Counted from the first letter of the stretch, positions 7,365 to 15,309 are shown. The stretch: DNA of 18,084 bases from JALOAT01 sp041677345 (GCA_041677345.1 JBAYQE010000053.1:1-18084); one strand, 5' to 3'. The notes: generated by a model from the sequence alone, not told the origin. Made by a program: numbers and translations.

Positions 7365-8174
7365 TCAACGTTTCTTGCCGATGAGGTCCGCGATCATGCG
7401 GTCGTAGTAGGCCTTGGCGCCGCCTTCCATGAAGAAGTAGGCGGGTACTTGTTCGGCTTCGAGGTAATACTGCAGCCAGCGTACCTGGTGGCCGGCGGCA
7501 TCGTAGATGAGCAGCGTACGACCTTCGCGCTTGGCTTGGTCCACGTAACGCTTCAGTGCCTTGTTGTCGAGCGGAACGGAGACCTGCACCGCCGGGAATA
7601 GCGACGTGCCTTCCTGCTGATACCGGTCACGGACATCGAGCACCAGGGTACCTGCGCTGATACGCTGCTCGAACGCCTCGGGACTCAGGGTGTGGGCGGC
7701 AAATGCTTCCTTGCCGATGAGTCGCGCCGGATCCACCGGTGATTGGCCGAGCATCTCGGATTGGTCCGGGTATCGTTTCACCCAGTCGAATACGCCGGCG
7801 TCGTAGGCGAACACGTCTTGCACACCTTCCTTCTCGGCCGCGAGCACGGCTTGATAGGACTTCATGCAGGTTCGGCCGTTACAGTAGAACACGATGGGTT
7901 TACCGGAACCGGCGCGCAGCGTACGCACCTGCTCGCCGAAGCCAGGCTCGCCGATGGGGAGGTTGAGTGCGCCGGTAATGTGCAGCGTCTCGAATTCATA
8001 GCGGGAACGAACGTCGACCACTTCCACGTCGCCGCGCCGGGTGTGCAGGTCGTCGAGCGCAATCCACTTGACGGTGGGATACAGGCGCCGGCCTTCGAAC
8101 TCGTCGGACCCCCAGGCAGGGTCAACGAGAAAAAAACACAGCGGCAGCAAGAGAACGCCAAAGTGACGGAGCAT
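7365..8174 (-). CDS. Secreted tandem-rhodanese sulfurtransferase-like protein
   Basis: The 269-residue precursor begins with a signal peptide (about 1-22, hydrophobic LLLPLCFFLV, ending near AWGSDE), so the protein should be periplasmic. Two rhodanese folds follow: about 35-140 with an active-site loop CNGRTC (C98 to C103), and about 160-268 in which the equivalent position reads IYDAAGHQ (D225), so the second domain lacks the catalytic cysteine. Tandem rhodaneses with one dead domain are well known and transfer sulfane sulfur to acceptors such as thiols or cyanide. GGAGG lies 5 bases before ATG 8172-8174. A perfect CRP-type palindrome about 100 bases upstream suggests regulation. The next gene upstream is metY, also a sulfur gene on the same strand, but a gap of 275 bases makes a shared transcript unproven. 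Confidence 0.87.
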   Translation of the reverse strand: MLRHFGVLLLPLCFFLVDPAWGSDEFEGRRLYPTVKWIALDDLHTRRGDVEVVDVRSRYEFETLHITGALNLPIGEPGFGEQVRTLRAGSGKPIVFYCNGRTCMKSYQAVLAAEKEGVQDVFAYDAGVFDWVKRYPDQSEMLGQSPVDPARLIGKEAFAAHTLSPEAFEQRISAGTLVLDVRDRYQQEGTSLFPAVQVSVPLDNKALKRYVDQAKREGRTLLIYDAAGHQVRWLQYYLEAEQVPAYFFMEGGAKAYYDRMIADLIGKKR

Positions 8175-8212
8175 GCACTCCTCCCGATTGTTGTTATTAG
8201 TTCGTCGGGAGC

Positions 8213-8218
8213 ATCCTA
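8213..8218 (-). promoter_or_regulatory. Possible -10 box of the rhodanese gene
   Basis: The minus strand reads TAGGAT here, giving a start site near 8206 and a leader of about 30 bases. There is no good -35 hexamer, which fits an activator-dependent promoter; the CRP-type site is centred about 70 bases upstream of that start. Confidence 0.35.
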
Positions 8219-8265
8219 CCGGAACGATCCAGAGGCAGATCGATTTCGCACACCCAGCGGCGCGC

Positions 8266-8287
8266 AGGTGTGACAGGCCTCACACCT
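8266..8287. promoter_or_regulatory. CRP-family binding site (TGTGA-N6-TCACA)
   Basis: Arms AGGTGTGA (8266-8273) and TCACACCT (8280-8287) form a perfect 8-base inverted repeat with a 6-base centre. The inner TGTGA-N6-TCACA equals the CRP/Vfr consensus core exactly. Position fits class-I activation of the rhodanese gene. Flanks are G/C rather than the A/T preferred by CRP, and a hairpin after metY is an alternative reading, although no T-run follows. Confidence 0.5.
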
Positions 8288-8449
8288 TTACATGCACCGC
8301 CGCACCAAGCTGCATGGGGTGCCGCGCCAACACGCCGAAGCCAGGCGCAACCACGGGGGCAACGGTCAGCTTCCGACCACCGGCGCATGCCTGTGCAGCA
8401 CGGTCGCTGAAGCGTGCCCAGTGGATATCTTCGCCGCGTTCCTTTCGTT

Positions 8450-9724
8450 CTACTTCGCCGCTGCCAGTGCCTGTTCCACGTCGGCAAGGATGTCGTCGAT
8501 GTGTTCGATGCCGATGGACAGGCGCACCAGATCGGCGGAAACGCCGGCGGCTTGGAGTTCCTCCTCGTTCAACTGCCGGTGCGTGGTGGTGGCCGGATGA
8601 CAGGCGAGCGACTTGGCGTCACCAATATTCACCAGACGCACGATGAGCTTGAGGGCATCGATGAATTTTGTGCCCGCCTCACGCCCGCCCTTGATGCCGA
8701 ACGACAGAATGCCGGACGCGCGGCCGTCCATGTATTTCTTCGCCAGTGCGTGGTCCGGATTGTCGGGCAGGCCGCCATAGTTGACCCAGGACACCTGGGG
8801 ATGATCTTTCAGGTATTCAGCCACGCGCTGCGTGTTCTCGCAGTGGCGGTCCATACGCAGTGGCAACGTCTCGATGCCCTGCAGCACCAGGAAGGCATTG
8901 AAAGGTGACAATGCGGCACCCATATTGCGCAGCGGTACCACACGGGCGCGCGCGATGAATGCGGCCGGGCCGAAGTGCTCGGCATAATTCACGCCATGAT
9001 AGGAACGGTCCGGCGTGGTGAGCAGTGGGAAGCGATCGGCGTGGGCCGTCCAGTCGAACTTGCCCGAATCCACGATCACGCCGGCGATACTGGTGCCGTG
9101 GCCGCCCATGTACTTGGTGAGTGCGTGCACGATGATATCGGCGCCGTGCTCGAAGGGGCGCCACAGATAGGGCGTGGGCACGGTGTTGTCCACGATGAGC
9201 GGCACGCCGCGCGCGTGCGCCACGTCGGCGAGGGCCGCCACATCCACGATATTGCCCGCAGGATTGCCCACGGATTCGCAGTAGACCGCCTTGGTATTGG
9301 CGTCGATGAGGGCGGCAATGCCCTGGATATCGTCGTGCGGCGCGAAACGTACCTCGATGCCGAAGCGCGGCAGGGTGTGCGCGAACAGGTTGTAAGTACC
9401 ACCGTAGAGCTTACTGGTGGTAACGATGTTGTCACCGGCCTGGGCGATGGTCTGAATGGCGTAGGTAACCGCGGCCATGCCCGAGGCCACCGCCAGCGCG
9501 CCCACGCCACCTTCCATCTCGGCCACACGCTGTTCAAGCACGGCATTGGTGGGGTTCATCATGCGCGTGTAGATATTGCCCGGCACCTTCAGGTCGAACA
9601 GGTCGGCACCGTGCTGGGTGTCGTCGAAGGCGTAGGACGTGGTCTGATAGATGGGCACGGCCACGGCCTTGGTAGTCGGGTCCGGGCTATAGCCGCCGTG
9701 CACGGCAATGGTTTCGATCTTCAA
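8450..9724 (-). CDS. metY: O-acetylhomoserine sulfhydrylase / aminocarboxypropyltransferase
   Basis: The 424-residue Cys/Met-metabolism PLP enzyme forms homocysteine (or methionine) from O-acetylhomoserine and sulfide (or methanethiol) in the cytoplasm. Visible landmarks are the N-terminal PIYQTTSYAFDDTQHGADLF, the active-site YTRMMNPTNAVLEQR and SGMAA motifs, the PLP-binding lysine K204 in HALTKYMGGHG, and the C-terminal LVRLSIGIEHIDDI. The length suits MetY (about 425) rather than shorter MetB/MetC/MetZ enzymes. The start codon is TTG (9722-9724): an in-frame TAA lies 9 codons upstream and no ATG or GTG lies between, while a GGGGGA run sits about 8-9 bases before it. It is divergent from the DedA-PAP2 gene. 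Confidence 0.95.
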   Translation of the reverse strand: MKIETIAVHGGYSPDPTTKAVAVPIYQTTSYAFDDTQHGADLFDLKVPGNIYTRMMNPTNAVLEQRVAEMEGGVGALAVASGMAAVTYAIQTIAQAGDNIVTTSKLYGGTYNLFAHTLPRFGIEVRFAPHDDIQGIAALIDANTKAVYCESVGNPAGNIVDVAALADVAHARGVPLIVDNTVPTPYLWRPFEHGADIIVHALTKYMGGHGTSIAGVIVDSGKFDWTAHADRFPLLTTPDRSYHGVNYAEHFGPAAFIARARVVPLRNMGAALSPFNAFLVLQGIETLPLRMDRHCENTQRVAEYLKDHPQVSWVNYGGLPDNPDHALAKKYMDGRASGILSFGIKGGREAGTKFIDALKLIVRLVNIGDAKSLACHPATTTHRQLNEEELQAAGVSADLVRLSIGIEHIDDILADVEQALAAAK

Positions 9725-9756
9725 GTCAGACTTCCCCCTTAACGATGGTTAGCTAG

Positions 9757-9779
9757 CGCCCGTATTCGGTGGACGGGCG
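9757..9779. repeat. Inverted repeat in the metY / DedA intergenic region
   Basis: CGCCCGT and ACGGGCG (7-base arms, 9-base centre) lie 33 bases upstream of the metY TTG. It could be an operator or a hairpin in the metY leader. Nothing in it resembles a SAM riboswitch. Confidence 0.35.
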
Positions 9780-9830
9780 TCGTGAAGAGAGAAGATATCG
9801 CAGAATGAGCGGTGCCGGACGCACCCGCGC

Positions 9831-9836
9831 TAGAAT
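9831..9836 (+). promoter_or_regulatory. -10 box of the DedA-PAP2 gene, possibly leaderless
   Basis: TAGAAT matches the -10 consensus at 5 of 6 positions and lies only 9 bases before the ATG. Transcription would start at about 9843, leaving almost no leader, and no Shine-Dalgarno sequence is present. The -35 region is poor. Confidence 0.4.
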
Positions 9837-9845
9837 TTTGCCCAC

Positions 9846-11954
9846 ATGGAATCCTCTTACATCGAGGCACTGCTGAACTGGCTTTCCGCCCACTCCGGAA
9901 TGGCGGGCCTGGTGGCATTCGCCATCGCCCTGCTCGAATCCCTGGCGATGGTAGGTCTGTTCATGCCCGGTGCGGTGCTCATGTTTGCGGTGGGCGCGGT
10001 GATCGGCACCGGCGCGCTGCCCTTTTGGCCCATGATGGCTTGGGCCGCCGCGGGCGCCATCGCGGGCGACGGCATCAGTTTCTGGCTGGGGCGGCATTTC
10101 CACCAGGGGCTCGCCCAGCACTGGCCATTCCGTAGCCATCCACAGTGGCTCGAGAGCGCAGGTGTGTTCTTCCAACGCCACGGCGGCAAGAGCGTGCTGT
10201 TTGGACGCTTCGTGGGCCCGATCCGTCCGGTGATCCCCGCGGTGGCGGGCATGATGAACATGCCTGTCGGTCGTTTCCTGCTGGTCAACGTGTTCTCCGG
10301 GCTGTTGTGGGCACCGGCCTATCTGCTGCCGGGGATCGTATTCGGTGCATCGCTGGGGCTGGCCGCGGAGGTGGCCGGCCGCCTGGTGCTGCTGGTGCTG
10401 GCCCTGACGGCGGTGGTAGGGCTCAGCGTGTGGGCCGTACGTAGCGCCTGGCGTTTCATGCAACCGCGTGCACAGGCGCTCGTCCGGCACGGGCTTGCTT
10501 TCGCGCGCGCCCATCCCATGGCGGGGCGCATCCCCGCCGCACTGCTCGACCCCTCGCGCCACGAACTGACCGGATTGGCGGTGCTCGGTGGCATCCTGAT
10601 CGTGGCCTCGGCAGTGTTCATCGCGTTGCTTGATGAGGTGGGCGCAAGCAGCGACCTCGCCAGTGCGGACAACGTGGTCTACCACGTCCTGCAATTGCTG
10701 CGCACCCCCTGGATGGATCGGGTGATGGTCGTCATCACTGCGCTGGGCGACTGGCAGGTATTGTTAGCGCTATTCGCGGTGCTGTTCGTCTGGCTCGCAT
10801 TGCACCGGCGCTGGAGTGCCGCATTGCACTGGCTGGCCGCAGCGGCCTTCGCGCAAATCCTCATCCAGGCGGTAAAAATGACCACCTCGGTGGCACGTCC
10901 GGTGGACGTGTACGCGGGCGCAACCGCATTTTCCTTTCCCAGTGGCCACGCCACCTCGTCCATGGTGGTGTATGGCTTTCTCGCCGTGCTGGTGGCACGC
11001 GAACTGCCGCCGGCGCGACGCTGGCTCGCCTATGCCGCGACCGCACCGTTCATCACACTCATTGCCTTCTCACGCCTCTACCTTGGCGTGCACTGGCTCT
11101 CCGATGTGGTGGGTGGTCTGAGCCTCGGGCTTATCTGGGTGGCGCTGCTCGGCATTGCCTACCGGCAGCATCCAGCCGCCACGCTGTCCTGGCGCCGGCT
11201 GGTGGCAGCGGCGTCACTCAGCCTGGCCGCAGCCGCCGCCATACACGTCCCGGCCCATTTCACCGCTGACCTGCTGCGCTATCGTGTGGAGCCGGTGCTT
11301 TCGTCCATGGCACATACGGCCTGGTGGTCGACGCACTGGCATTCCCTGCCCGCGGCGCGGGAAGACCTGCGCGGCCGGCCGGCACATCCGCTCAATGTGC
11401 AATACGCCGGCGAACTCGCACCGCTGGCTACCCGGCTCGCGCAGGCGGGCTGGCATACGCCACCACCGCTGAACGCCATCAACTGGTTGCGCTGGTTCGG
11501 CGGCGGGTCGATCGCTACCCTGCCGCTACTGCCCCAGGTACACGACGGACGCCATGAGCAGCTGCTGCTGGTGAAGCCCGAACCAGAGGGGCGGCTCTAC
11601 GCGCTGCGCCTGTGGGACAGCGGCACGCGCCTGCAACCCCATGGGCAAACACTGTGGATCGGCACCGCAAGCGAGCTCGTGACCCAGCGCCCGTTTCCCG
11701 GTTTCGCGCTGCCGCGCACCGTGCGCGGATTCACAACTGCACGCGATGCACTGGCGCAGGACTTGGCAAACGGAGACATGCAGATCAGGGAGGTGGACGG
11801 CGTGCTGCTAGCGGCAGGCTCAGGCCAATTCGCCCAGTTCGATCATGGCGCGCAGTCGGTCCAGGCGTTCGATGGGGTCGTCCAGTTGCAACAGAAGCTG
11901 TTTCTGCGCCAGCTGGATGGGGAGCAGTTCGGCAAGGCGGGCACCCACCCATGA
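9846..11954 (+). CDS. DedA - PAP2 phosphatase - LssY C-terminal fusion membrane protein
   Basis: Three modules are fused in 702 residues. Residues 1-200 are a DedA/SNARE-associated domain, with a glutamate-proline motif (LLESLAMVGLFMPG), GDGISFWLGR and GRFVGPIRPVIPAVAG. Residues about 240-455 are a PAP2 phosphatase with all three catalytic motifs: KxxxxxxRP (K344), PSGH (365-368) and SRxxxxxHxxxD (S409, R410, H416, D420). Residues about 500-658 resemble the LssY C-terminal domain. Such proteins sit in the inner membrane and probably dephosphorylate or recycle lipid carriers such as undecaprenyl phosphates; DedA domains are linked to lipid flipping. The last 44 residues are encoded opposite the 3' end of the LON gene and look unlike a conserved domain, so the ancestral stop may have been near residue 658. 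It stands alone on its strand, with a possibly leaderless promoter. Confidence 0.9.
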   Translation: MESSYIEALLNWLSAHSGMAGLVAFAIALLESLAMVGLFMPGAVLMFAVGAVIGTGALPFWPMMAWAAAGAIAGDGISFWLGRHFHQGLAQHWPFRSHPQWLESAGVFFQRHGGKSVLFGRFVGPIRPVIPAVAGMMNMPVGRFLLVNVFSGLLWAPAYLLPGIVFGASLGLAAEVAGRLVLLVLALTAVVGLSVWAVRSAWRFMQPRAQALVRHGLAFARAHPMAGRIPAALLDPSRHELTGLAVLGGILIVASAVFIALLDEVGASSDLASADNVVYHVLQLLRTPWMDRVMVVITALGDWQVLLALFAVLFVWLALHRRWSAALHWLAAAAFAQILIQAVKMTTSVARPVDVYAGATAFSFPSGHATSSMVVYGFLAVLVARELPPARRWLAYAATAPFITLIAFSRLYLGVHWLSDVVGGLSLGLIWVALLGIAYRQHPAATLSWRRLVAAASLSLAAAAAIHVPAHFTADLLRYRVEPVLSSMAHTAWWSTHWHSLPAAREDLRGRPAHPLNVQYAGELAPLATRLAQAGWHTPPPLNAINWLRWFGGGSIATLPLLPQVHDGRHEQLLLVKPEPEGRLYALRLWDSGTRLQPHGQTLWIGTASELVTQRPFPGFALPRTVRGFTTARDALAQDLANGDMQIREVDGVLLAAGSGQFAQFDHGAQSVQAFDGVVQLQQKLFLRQLDGEQFGKAGTHP

Positions 11955-12410
11955 GGCATCGTCGTAGTGCTTGGGCAGCTTCACATACGGGTGGCCGAGC
12001 TGCGTCAGGATCTCCTCCAGCAACACCGCCAAGGTGCGGAACTCCGCCGGCAGCGGCCGTGGCGTCTCGTTCGGGATAAGCTCGGTCTTCGCGGTGATGA
12101 GCTGATCGGGCTGCACCTCGCGTTCCAGGATGCGAAAGCGCTGATCCCCCACCACGGTGACACCCAGCATGCCGTCGGCACGCTTGTGCCAGTAGCTGAT
12201 GTGCGCCAGTGTACCCACGTCGTAAGTAAAAGCCGCTTCGCCGATCTCCTCGCCCTCGGCGATGAGACAGATGCCGAAACGCCCGCCATCCTTCACCACC
12301 CGGCCGATCATGTCCAGGTAACGCGGCTCGAACACGCGCAACGCCAGTGGCCCGCCCGGAAACAGGACGGTGTGCAGAGGGAAAAGCGGGATAGCAACTA
12401 CGGCATCCAT
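11820..12410 (-). CDS. Stand-alone LON substrate-binding-domain protein
   Basis: A 196-residue protein consisting only of a LON N-terminal (PUA-like) domain: IPLFPLHTVLFPGGPLALRV, then FEPRYLDMI, then GDQRFRIL. It has no ATPase or protease module, so it cannot be Lon protease. Stand-alone LON proteins are widespread, and their role in substrate or protein binding is not settled. I chose ATG 12408-12410 because homologous sequence begins there; a longer frame to 12605 runs through the ubiX 3' end. ubiX ends 40 bases upstream, so the two are probably co-transcribed. Its 3' end overlaps the convergent DedA-PAP2 gene by 135 bases, and its own end (DDPIERLDRLRAMIE) looks like the normal family terminus. 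Confidence 0.88.
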   Translation of the reverse strand: MDAVVAIPLFPLHTVLFPGGPLALRVFEPRYLDMIGRVVKDGGRFGICLIAEGEEIGEAAFTYDVGTLAHISYWHKRADGMLGVTVVGDQRFRILEREVQPDQLITAKTELIPNETPRPLPAEFRTLAVLLEEILTQLGHPYVKLPKHYDDASWVGARLAELLPIQLAQKQLLLQLDDPIERLDRLRAMIELGELA

Positions 12411-12450
12411 GGCATGAAACCTTAGTCCGCTTTTGCGCAGCCCGCCCAGC

Positions 12451-13074
12451 TCACGCGTCCGGCCCCTGGTTTGCGCCCCAGCGGCGGCCAAGACGGTGTT
12501 CGATACCGAGGTGATCGAGTACGCGCGCAACGATGAAGTCCACCAGTTCGGACACCGATTGCGGCCGATGGTAGAAACCGGGAGCTGCAGGCAGGATGGT
12601 GACACCCAGGCGCGCCAGGCTGAGCATGTGCTCCAGGTGAATGGCTGACAAGGGGGTCTCGCGCGGCACGAGAATGAGCTGACGACGTTCCTTGATCATC
12701 ACGTCGGCGGCGCGCTCGATGAGGTTGTCGCTGGCGCCCAGGGCAATGGCCGAGAGCGTTCCGGTGGAACACGGGCACACCACCATGGCCTGGGGTGCGT
12801 TGGAGCCGGAGGCCACCGGTACCATCCACTGCTCACGCCCGAACACCTGCAGCTGTCCGGGCTCGGCCCCGAAGCGTTCACTGAAAAACGTACCCATGGC
12901 ATCTGGCCTGCCGGGCACCGCAAGTTCCGTCTCCTGCGCCAGCACCACCTGCGCAGGCGCCGACACCATGAGGTACACCTGACGCCGTGCCGCAAGCAGG
13001 CACTCCAACAGGCGCAACCCATAAGGCGCGCCCGAAGCGCCGGTCATGGCAAGCGCAATGGCATCGCGGCTCAT
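12451..13074 (-). CDS. ubiX: Flavin prenyltransferase
   Basis: The 207-residue product makes prenylated FMN from FMN and dimethylallyl phosphate, the cofactor of UbiD decarboxylases in ubiquinone synthesis. Motifs are TGASGAPYG (11-19), a PCSTGTLSAIA loop, ASDNLIERAADV, KERRQLILVPRETPLS and PAAPGFYHRP. It is slightly longer than E. coli UbiX (189). ATG 13072-13074 begins the conserved domain; an upstream ATG at 13164 lies in the repeat-bearing gap and adds residues that look unrelated. It is read between mpl (159 bases upstream) and the LON gene. Confidence 0.96.
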   Translation of the reverse strand: MSRDAIALAMTGASGAPYGLRLLECLLAARRQVYLMVSAPAQVVLAQETELAVPGRPDAMGTFFSERFGAEPGQLQVFGREQWMVPVASGSNAPQAMVVCPCSTGTLSAIALGASDNLIERAADVMIKERRQLILVPRETPLSAIHLEHMLSLARLGVTILPAAPGFYHRPQSVSELVDFIVARVLDHLGIEHRLGRRWGANQGPDA

Positions 13075-13101
13075 GCCGACGTGGCCTCGCTCAAACGTTC
13101 G

Positions 13102-13235
13102 AACGCAGAGGGCGCGGAAACGCGGAGGAAGAGCATTCTTGATGACCTTGGATGAACCGTGCACATGGGCCGCAACTGATGTTGCTGGATATATTCCATT
13201 TTCATTTTTCTCCGCGTCTCCGCGTGCGCCGCGTT
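13102..13235. repeat. Pair of degenerate 32-base inverted repeats (possible MITE/REP-like element)
   Basis: Positions 13102-13133 (beginning AACGCAGAGGGCGCGG) and the complement of 13204-13235 (beginning AACGCGGCGCACGCGG) match at 24 of 32 positions, including ACGCGGAG. They face each other across about 70 bases that are A/T-richer than the surroundings. The right arm overlaps the last two bases of the mpl stop codon. Similar runs of CGCGGAGA units are dispersed in many environmental proteobacterial genomes, from memory. Confidence 0.5.
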
Positions 13236-14598
13236 ACGTGTTGGCAAAATCCTCCGCCAGCGCATCCAGCAGCTTCTGGTGGATGCCGCCGAAGCCGCCG
13301 TTGGACATGATCAGTACGTGGTCGCCCTCGTGGGCCTCGCGTGCGATGGCGGCCACCAGGGCGTCGAGATCGTCGAGTACGCTGCCGCGGCCACCGAGCG
13401 CGGCGGCGACGGGGGCGAGGTCCCAGTTCATGTTGGCGGGCTGATAGAGAAACACGCGATCGGCGGCGGCCAGGGAGGCGGCCAGGCTGGCGCGGTGCAC
13501 ACCCAGGCGCATGGTGTTGGAGCGCGGTTCCAGCACGGCAAGGATACGCGCACCGTCCACGCGTTTGCGCAGGCCGTCCACCGTGGTGGCGACGGCGGTG
13601 GGATGATGGGCGAAGTCGTCGTATACGGTGACACCGCGCACCCGGCCGCGCACTTCCATACGGCGCTTTACGCCCTGAAATTCCGCCAGGGCGTCGATGG
13701 CGACGGCGGGTGCCACGCCGGCGTGACGGGCGGCGGCGACGGCGGCGAGGGCGTTGGCCACGTTGTGACGCCCGAGCAGTGCCCACTCCAGGCGACCGAG
13801 GCGCTCTTCACCCAGATGCACGTCAAAGGCACTGCCGTCCGGCGCGAGCGCGCGCGCATGCCAGCCGGATTCACACCCCACCCGCTCCACCGGCGTCCAG
13901 CACCCCATAGCCAGCACCTCGTCCAGACTGCGTTCGTCAGCGGCGACGATCAGCCCGCTGTGCGGCACCGTGCGCACCAGATGATGGAACTGGCGCTGAA
14001 TGGCTGCGAGGTCGGGGAAGATGTCGGCGTGGTCGTACTCCAGATTGTTCAGCACCGCCGTGCGCGGCCGGTAGTGCACGAACTTGGAGCGCTTGTCGAA
14101 GAAGGCCGTGTCGTATTCGTCGGCCTCCACCACAAAGAAGTCCGTCGTGCCGAGGCGCGCCGAAAGCCCGAAATCCTGCGGCACACCACCGATGAGAAAG
14201 CCGGGTGCGAGGCCGGCGTGCTCCAGGATGCGCGCCAGCATGGCCGAGGTGGTGGTCTTGCCATGGGTGCCGGCCACGGCGACCACGAAACGCCCGGCAA
14301 GCACGTGTTCGGCCAGCCACTGCGGCCCGGAGGTGTAGGCGAGGCCACGGTCGAGCACGTATTCCACGGCGGGATTGCCGCGCGACATGGCATTACCGAT
14401 CACCACCACGTCCGCGCTGGCCGGAATGCCTTCGGGCGCATAGCCTTCGGTGAGCGTGATGCCGGCCTCGGCCAACTGCGTGCTCATGGGCGGATAGACG
14501 TTGGCATCCTGCCCACTGACCGTGTGCCCGAGGGCGCGCGCCAGCAGGGCGATACCGCCCATGAAGGTGCCGCAGATGCCGAGGATGTGCAGATGCAT
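13234..14598 (-). CDS. mpl: UDP-N-acetylmuramate:L-alanyl-gamma-D-glutamyl-meso-diaminopimelate ligase
   Basis: The 454-residue Mur-ligase-family enzyme reattaches the recycled tripeptide to UDP-MurNAc in the cytoplasm, saving peptidoglycan material. The N-terminus HILGICGTFMGGIALLARAL with QDANVYPPMST is the Mpl rather than MurC signature. The ATP-binding loop GTHGKTTT lies at 110-117, followed by EADEYDTAFFDKRSKFVHY and YDDFAHHPTAV in the central and C-terminal domains. Length equals the family norm (about 455). The ATG follows the stop of the upstream membrane-protein gene by a single base, so translation is probably coupled. The stop codon touches the inverted-repeat element. Confidence 0.97.
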   Translation of the reverse strand: MHLHILGICGTFMGGIALLARALGHTVSGQDANVYPPMSTQLAEAGITLTEGYAPEGIPASADVVVIGNAMSRGNPAVEYVLDRGLAYTSGPQWLAEHVLAGRFVVAVAGTHGKTTTSAMLARILEHAGLAPGFLIGGVPQDFGLSARLGTTDFFVVEADEYDTAFFDKRSKFVHYRPRTAVLNNLEYDHADIFPDLAAIQRQFHHLVRTVPHSGLIVAADERSLDEVLAMGCWTPVERVGCESGWHARALAPDGSAFDVHLGEERLGRLEWALLGRHNVANALAAVAAARHAGVAPAVAIDALAEFQGVKRRMEVRGRVRGVTVYDDFAHHPTAVATTVDGLRKRVDGARILAVLEPRSNTMRLGVHRASLAASLAAADRVFLYQPANMNWDLAPVAAALGGRGSVLDDLDALVAAIAREAHEGDHVLIMSNGGFGGIHQKLLDALAEDFANT

Positions 14599-14599
14599 G

Positions 14600-15103
14600 T
14601 CAGCCCCCCGCGCCGGTGAGCAGGCCGGACACGAAATAGGAAATCATGGTGTAAGCGAGGGCGGAGGCGACACCGAGCAGCGGCGTACCGTCGAGGGCGT
14701 GGCGAAAGATATGCGCCGCCACGGCCACGTTCCAGCCAAGCAGAAGCAACGAGAGGGCCGATGCCACCCATTCACTGCCCCCGCTGTAATACCAGAGCGT
14801 GATGGCGAGCGCCAGCAGCCCCAGCATGAACTCGGCCCCCGCCATGGCGGTGACCGTCTGGCTGAAACGGTGAGGGCGTCCCGTGAATGTGAGCGCACCA
14901 TGCACCAGCGCCACCACCAGCAGGGTGCCGACGAGGGCCGTGGCGGCGGCCTGCCCGATGCCGTGGCTGAACAGCACCAACACCAGGCCCAGCAGCCAGT
15001 GCAGCACCAGCATGCTCCACATCAGGACAGGGGAATCCGGCACGTCCTGCGGGCCCGTGCGCAGAAAACAAAGGCGTGTGAAGAGTGAAAAATGACAGTA
15101 CAC
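14600..15103 (-). CDS. Small multi-pass membrane protein, unknown function
   Basis: A protein of about 167 residues with four to five hydrophobic segments (roughly 28-45, 53-70, 87-106, 111-130 and 143-160). I do not recognise a characterised family. The N-terminus LFTRLCFLRTGPQDVPDSPVL resembles the start of conserved hypothetical membrane proteins of Gammaproteobacteria carrying an RxGPQDxP motif. I chose GTG 15101-15103 because it begins just before that motif and lies 22 bases after a predicted transcription start; an ATG at 15253 would lie upstream of that promoter. Its stop is one base before mpl, which suggests a cell-envelope link, but this is context only. Confidence 0.7.
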   Translation of the reverse strand: MYCHFSLFTRLCFLRTGPQDVPDSPVLMWSMLVLHWLLGLVLVLFSHGIGQAAATALVGTLLVVALVHGALTFTGRPHRFSQTVTAMAGAEFMLGLLALAITLWYYSGGSEWVASALSLLLLGWNVAVAAHIFRHALDGTPLLGVASALAYTMISYFVSGLLTGAGG

Positions 15104-15131
15104 GTTGGCTACCCGGGTTGACCGGCGCGTC

Positions 15132-15137
15132 AGTATA
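15132..15137 (-). promoter_or_regulatory. -10 box for the membrane protein-mpl operon
   Basis: TATACT on the minus strand predicts a start near 15125, 22 bases before the GTG at 15103. No clear -35 hexamer is present. It supports the short version of the gene. Confidence 0.45.
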
Positions 15138-15309
15138 CCGGAAGGGTCATGACGGGCACGGGATTGGGTCACGCCGCCAAGGGCGCTTTGCATCCGGCGG
15201 TCGTGTTTGTGGACCATGCGCGTACCGCTTCGGTTCAGCCCAGCCGGGCGCATGCACGCCGCCAGTATCCCGCCGCACGGCCCACGGCTCGGGAGTGCGG
15301 CCCCTCGGG

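Noticed and set aside
13279..14619. 446-codon frame antisense to mpl
   Set aside because: Shadow; mpl carries every Mur-ligase motif on the other strand.
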